Source: an uncultured bacterium (GTDB lineage Bacteria; Hydrogenedentota; Hydrogenedentia; Hydrogenedentales; JAEUWI01). From it: a stretch of DNA of 8,051 nucleotides. Every line of letters starts with the position of its first letter. The first letter of the stretch is position 1. Positions 6,874-8,051 of this stretch are shown here, one piece after another. The position numbers and the translations under genes are program-made. The notes beneath the pieces were generated by a model. It did no database searches. It saw nothing but the letters and a program-made list of their open reading frames with translations, and was not told the DNA's origin. The DNA is taken from NCBI GenBank assembly GCA_937895305.1, contig CALAXS010000287.1, positions 1-8,051 on the forward strand. Reading direction: 5' to 3'.

Positions 6874-8051
6874 GGAACGAGAAGTATTCCCCTGGTTGTG
6901 ATGTTGACCCTGCTTTGCACTACCGCATTTGCCCATCCTATCTCGCTGTCCGACGCGTATGTGAACGTCACCGAAACCAGTATCACTGCGAAGCTCTCGG
7001 TTCTCGTGGAGGACCTGGTCCTGTATCAGGAGCTGGAACCCAATGACGACAATTTTCTACCGCCCGATGTAGTCCTGGAAGCCATGGTGCCCCACGGTGA
7101 TTTTGTGCTCAAGCATTTTCACATCATGGATGTGGACGGCATTCCCCTGGAAGGGGAACTCACGAAAATCACGCCGCCCGAGATGGAAGCCGAAGGTGTT
7201 CATGTGGCCTACCTCATGAGTTACAACATTGAGTACGAGCTGGAATTCAAACTTGACGCACCGCCCACGCACCTCACCTTTCACCAGGACTTTGGCGGGG
7301 ACAAGGTTTTTCTGCCTGCGAATATGTGGCTGCGCCTTCATCGCGATGAGGTGAAAATTGAGCATGAGCGCGTATTGACCAAGGGCATACCGTACTCCGT
7401 GCGCATCGACTGGTCCGGACCGCCACAGGCCCCAATCATGCCAGGTGCCGTTGACGAAGCGCGTCTGGAAAAGGAAGCCGATGAGACCCTGGGCATCAAC
7501 AGCTATGGCGCGGTGTATTCTTTTATCTACATCACCGATCAGGAAGTGCGTCACGAAATTCTTATGCCCCTCCTCAGCATGGAGCAATGGGTTCCCGTGG
7601 AACGCAAGGACCGCGCTTTTCTGGAGGTGGATGAACAAGACGCCGCACGGGACGCCATCCTCGAACTCTTCAAAAAACAGAATCCCGTCAGCATAGACGG
7701 TATTCGCGTCCAGCCTGTTCTCGATCGTCTCGATTTTTACGGCCTCGATTTTACCGACTTCGCGGTGCAGGCCGAGCGCAAGCGGGTGAGCACCTACAGC
7801 GCGCGGGTGGGCATCATCCTCGCCTATCCCGCCAAGACCCCGCCGCAACAGGTGGCCATGAACTGGGAACTCTTTAGCAGCTACAGCCCTGTGCTGCGTT
7901 CTCTCGTCTATGCCTATGACGACGCCGCGACCAAGGATTTTTATTACGGCGAAGACACCTTCGAGTGGTGCAACCCCGGTCGTCCTGAACGTCCCGCCAT
8001 TACCGCTGTGAACGCGCCGCCCGCACCGCCGAAGCTAAATATTCCAATTGT
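6871..8051 (+). CDS. Exported protein of unknown function, 3' end outside the window
   Basis: At least 393 residues; no stop before the right edge. The N-terminus carries a signal peptide (core LVVMLTLLCTTAFA, cut before HPISLSDAYV), so the mature protein is extracytoplasmic. TLLC is a poor lipobox, so a lipoprotein is unlikely. The mature part has alternating beta-type patterns (VNVTETSITAKLSVLVEDLV) and a conserved-looking block around YSFIYITDQEVRHEILMPLL (about residues 216-235). Near the edge it becomes proline-rich (NAPPAPPKLNIPI), like a linker before a C-terminal membrane segment. I know no named domain for it. It follows the ABC permease in the same direction, so a role as extracytoplasmic partner of that transporter is inferred. 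The start is uncertain: the frame is open from ATG 6364, which would add 169 residues, mostly repeat-derived. ATG 6901 is a third choice. Confidence 0.72.
   Translation, partial: MGTRSIPLVVMLTLLCTTAFAHPISLSDAYVNVTETSITAKLSVLVEDLVLYQELEPNDDNFLPPDVVLEAMVPHGDFVLKHFHIMDVDGIPLEGELTKITPPEMEAEGVHVAYLMSYNIEYELEFKLDAPPTHLTFHQDFGGDKVFLPANMWLRLHRDEVKIEHERVLTKGIPYSVRIDWSGPPQAPIMPGAVDEARLEKEADETLGINSYGAVYSFIYITDQEVRHEILMPLLSMEQWVPVERKDRAFLEVDEQDAARDAILELFKKQNPVSIDGIRVQPVLDRLDFYGLDFTDFAVQAERKRVSTYSARVGIILAYPAKTPPQQVAMNWELFSSYSPVLRSLVYAYDDAATKDFYYGEDTFEWCNPGRPERPAITAVNAPPAPPKLNIPI

Noticed and set aside
6910..6918. Lipoprotein signal (TLLC) in the exported protein
   Set aside because: The residue before Cys is Leu instead of Gly, Ala or Ser, and a good signal peptidase I site, AFA before HP, follows.
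6354..6986. A 210-codon open frame on the minus strand across the repeat cluster
   Set aside because: It is antisense to the open frame of the exported protein, is built almost wholly of repeat sequence, duplicates the same block twice, and has no signal peptide, motif or convincing ribosome site.
7057..7848. A 263-codon open frame on the minus strand
   Set aside because: It mirrors the exported-protein gene, which has a signal peptide and operon context; GC-rich codon bias commonly opens the antisense frame.

Overview
The window looks like chromosome from a Gram-negative, fairly GC-rich environmental bacterium. This is inferred from Sec-type signal peptides, a LolD/MacB-type ABC ATPase with an FtsX-like permease, a large secreted glycosidase-like protein, and many dispersed palindromic repeats. 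The protein style reminds me of the Planctomycetota, Lentisphaerota or Hydrogenedentota, but nothing here fixes the phylum.

Layout from left to right. Bases 1-104 may hold the last codons of a rightward gene. A palindromic repeat follows at 108-161. Two leftward genes come next. The first (178-3027) is a 949-residue secreted glycoside-hydrolase-like protein, related in style to alpha-galactosidases, with a jelly-roll-like module inserted in its N-terminal half. The second (3189-4253) is an APH-fold phosphotransferase of the LvaA / ACAD10-ACAD11 type. The 161 bases between them hold two REP-like palindromes facing each other. A divergent promoter region (4254-4402) separates the leftward genes from a rightward operon.

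The operon encodes an ABC ATPase (4403-5080), an FtsX-like permease with a histidine-rich extracytoplasmic loop (5077-6339, 4-base overlap), and an unrecognised exported protein that runs off the right edge (6871 to beyond 8051). ATPase and permease should form one membrane machine. The third protein is plausibly its extracytoplasmic partner; that is inference from context.

The most unusual stretch is about 6391-6885. Two near-identical 145-base repeats lie 252 bases apart, together with further REP-like and hairpin units. They sit where the 5' end of the third operon gene should be. One reading frame stays open from an ATG at 6364, only 24 bases after the permease stop, through every repeat and into the signal peptide and mature domain of the exported protein. 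This looks like in-frame invasion of a signal-peptide coding region by repeats, with a replacement Shine-Dalgarno and TTG start apparently supplied by the last repeat.
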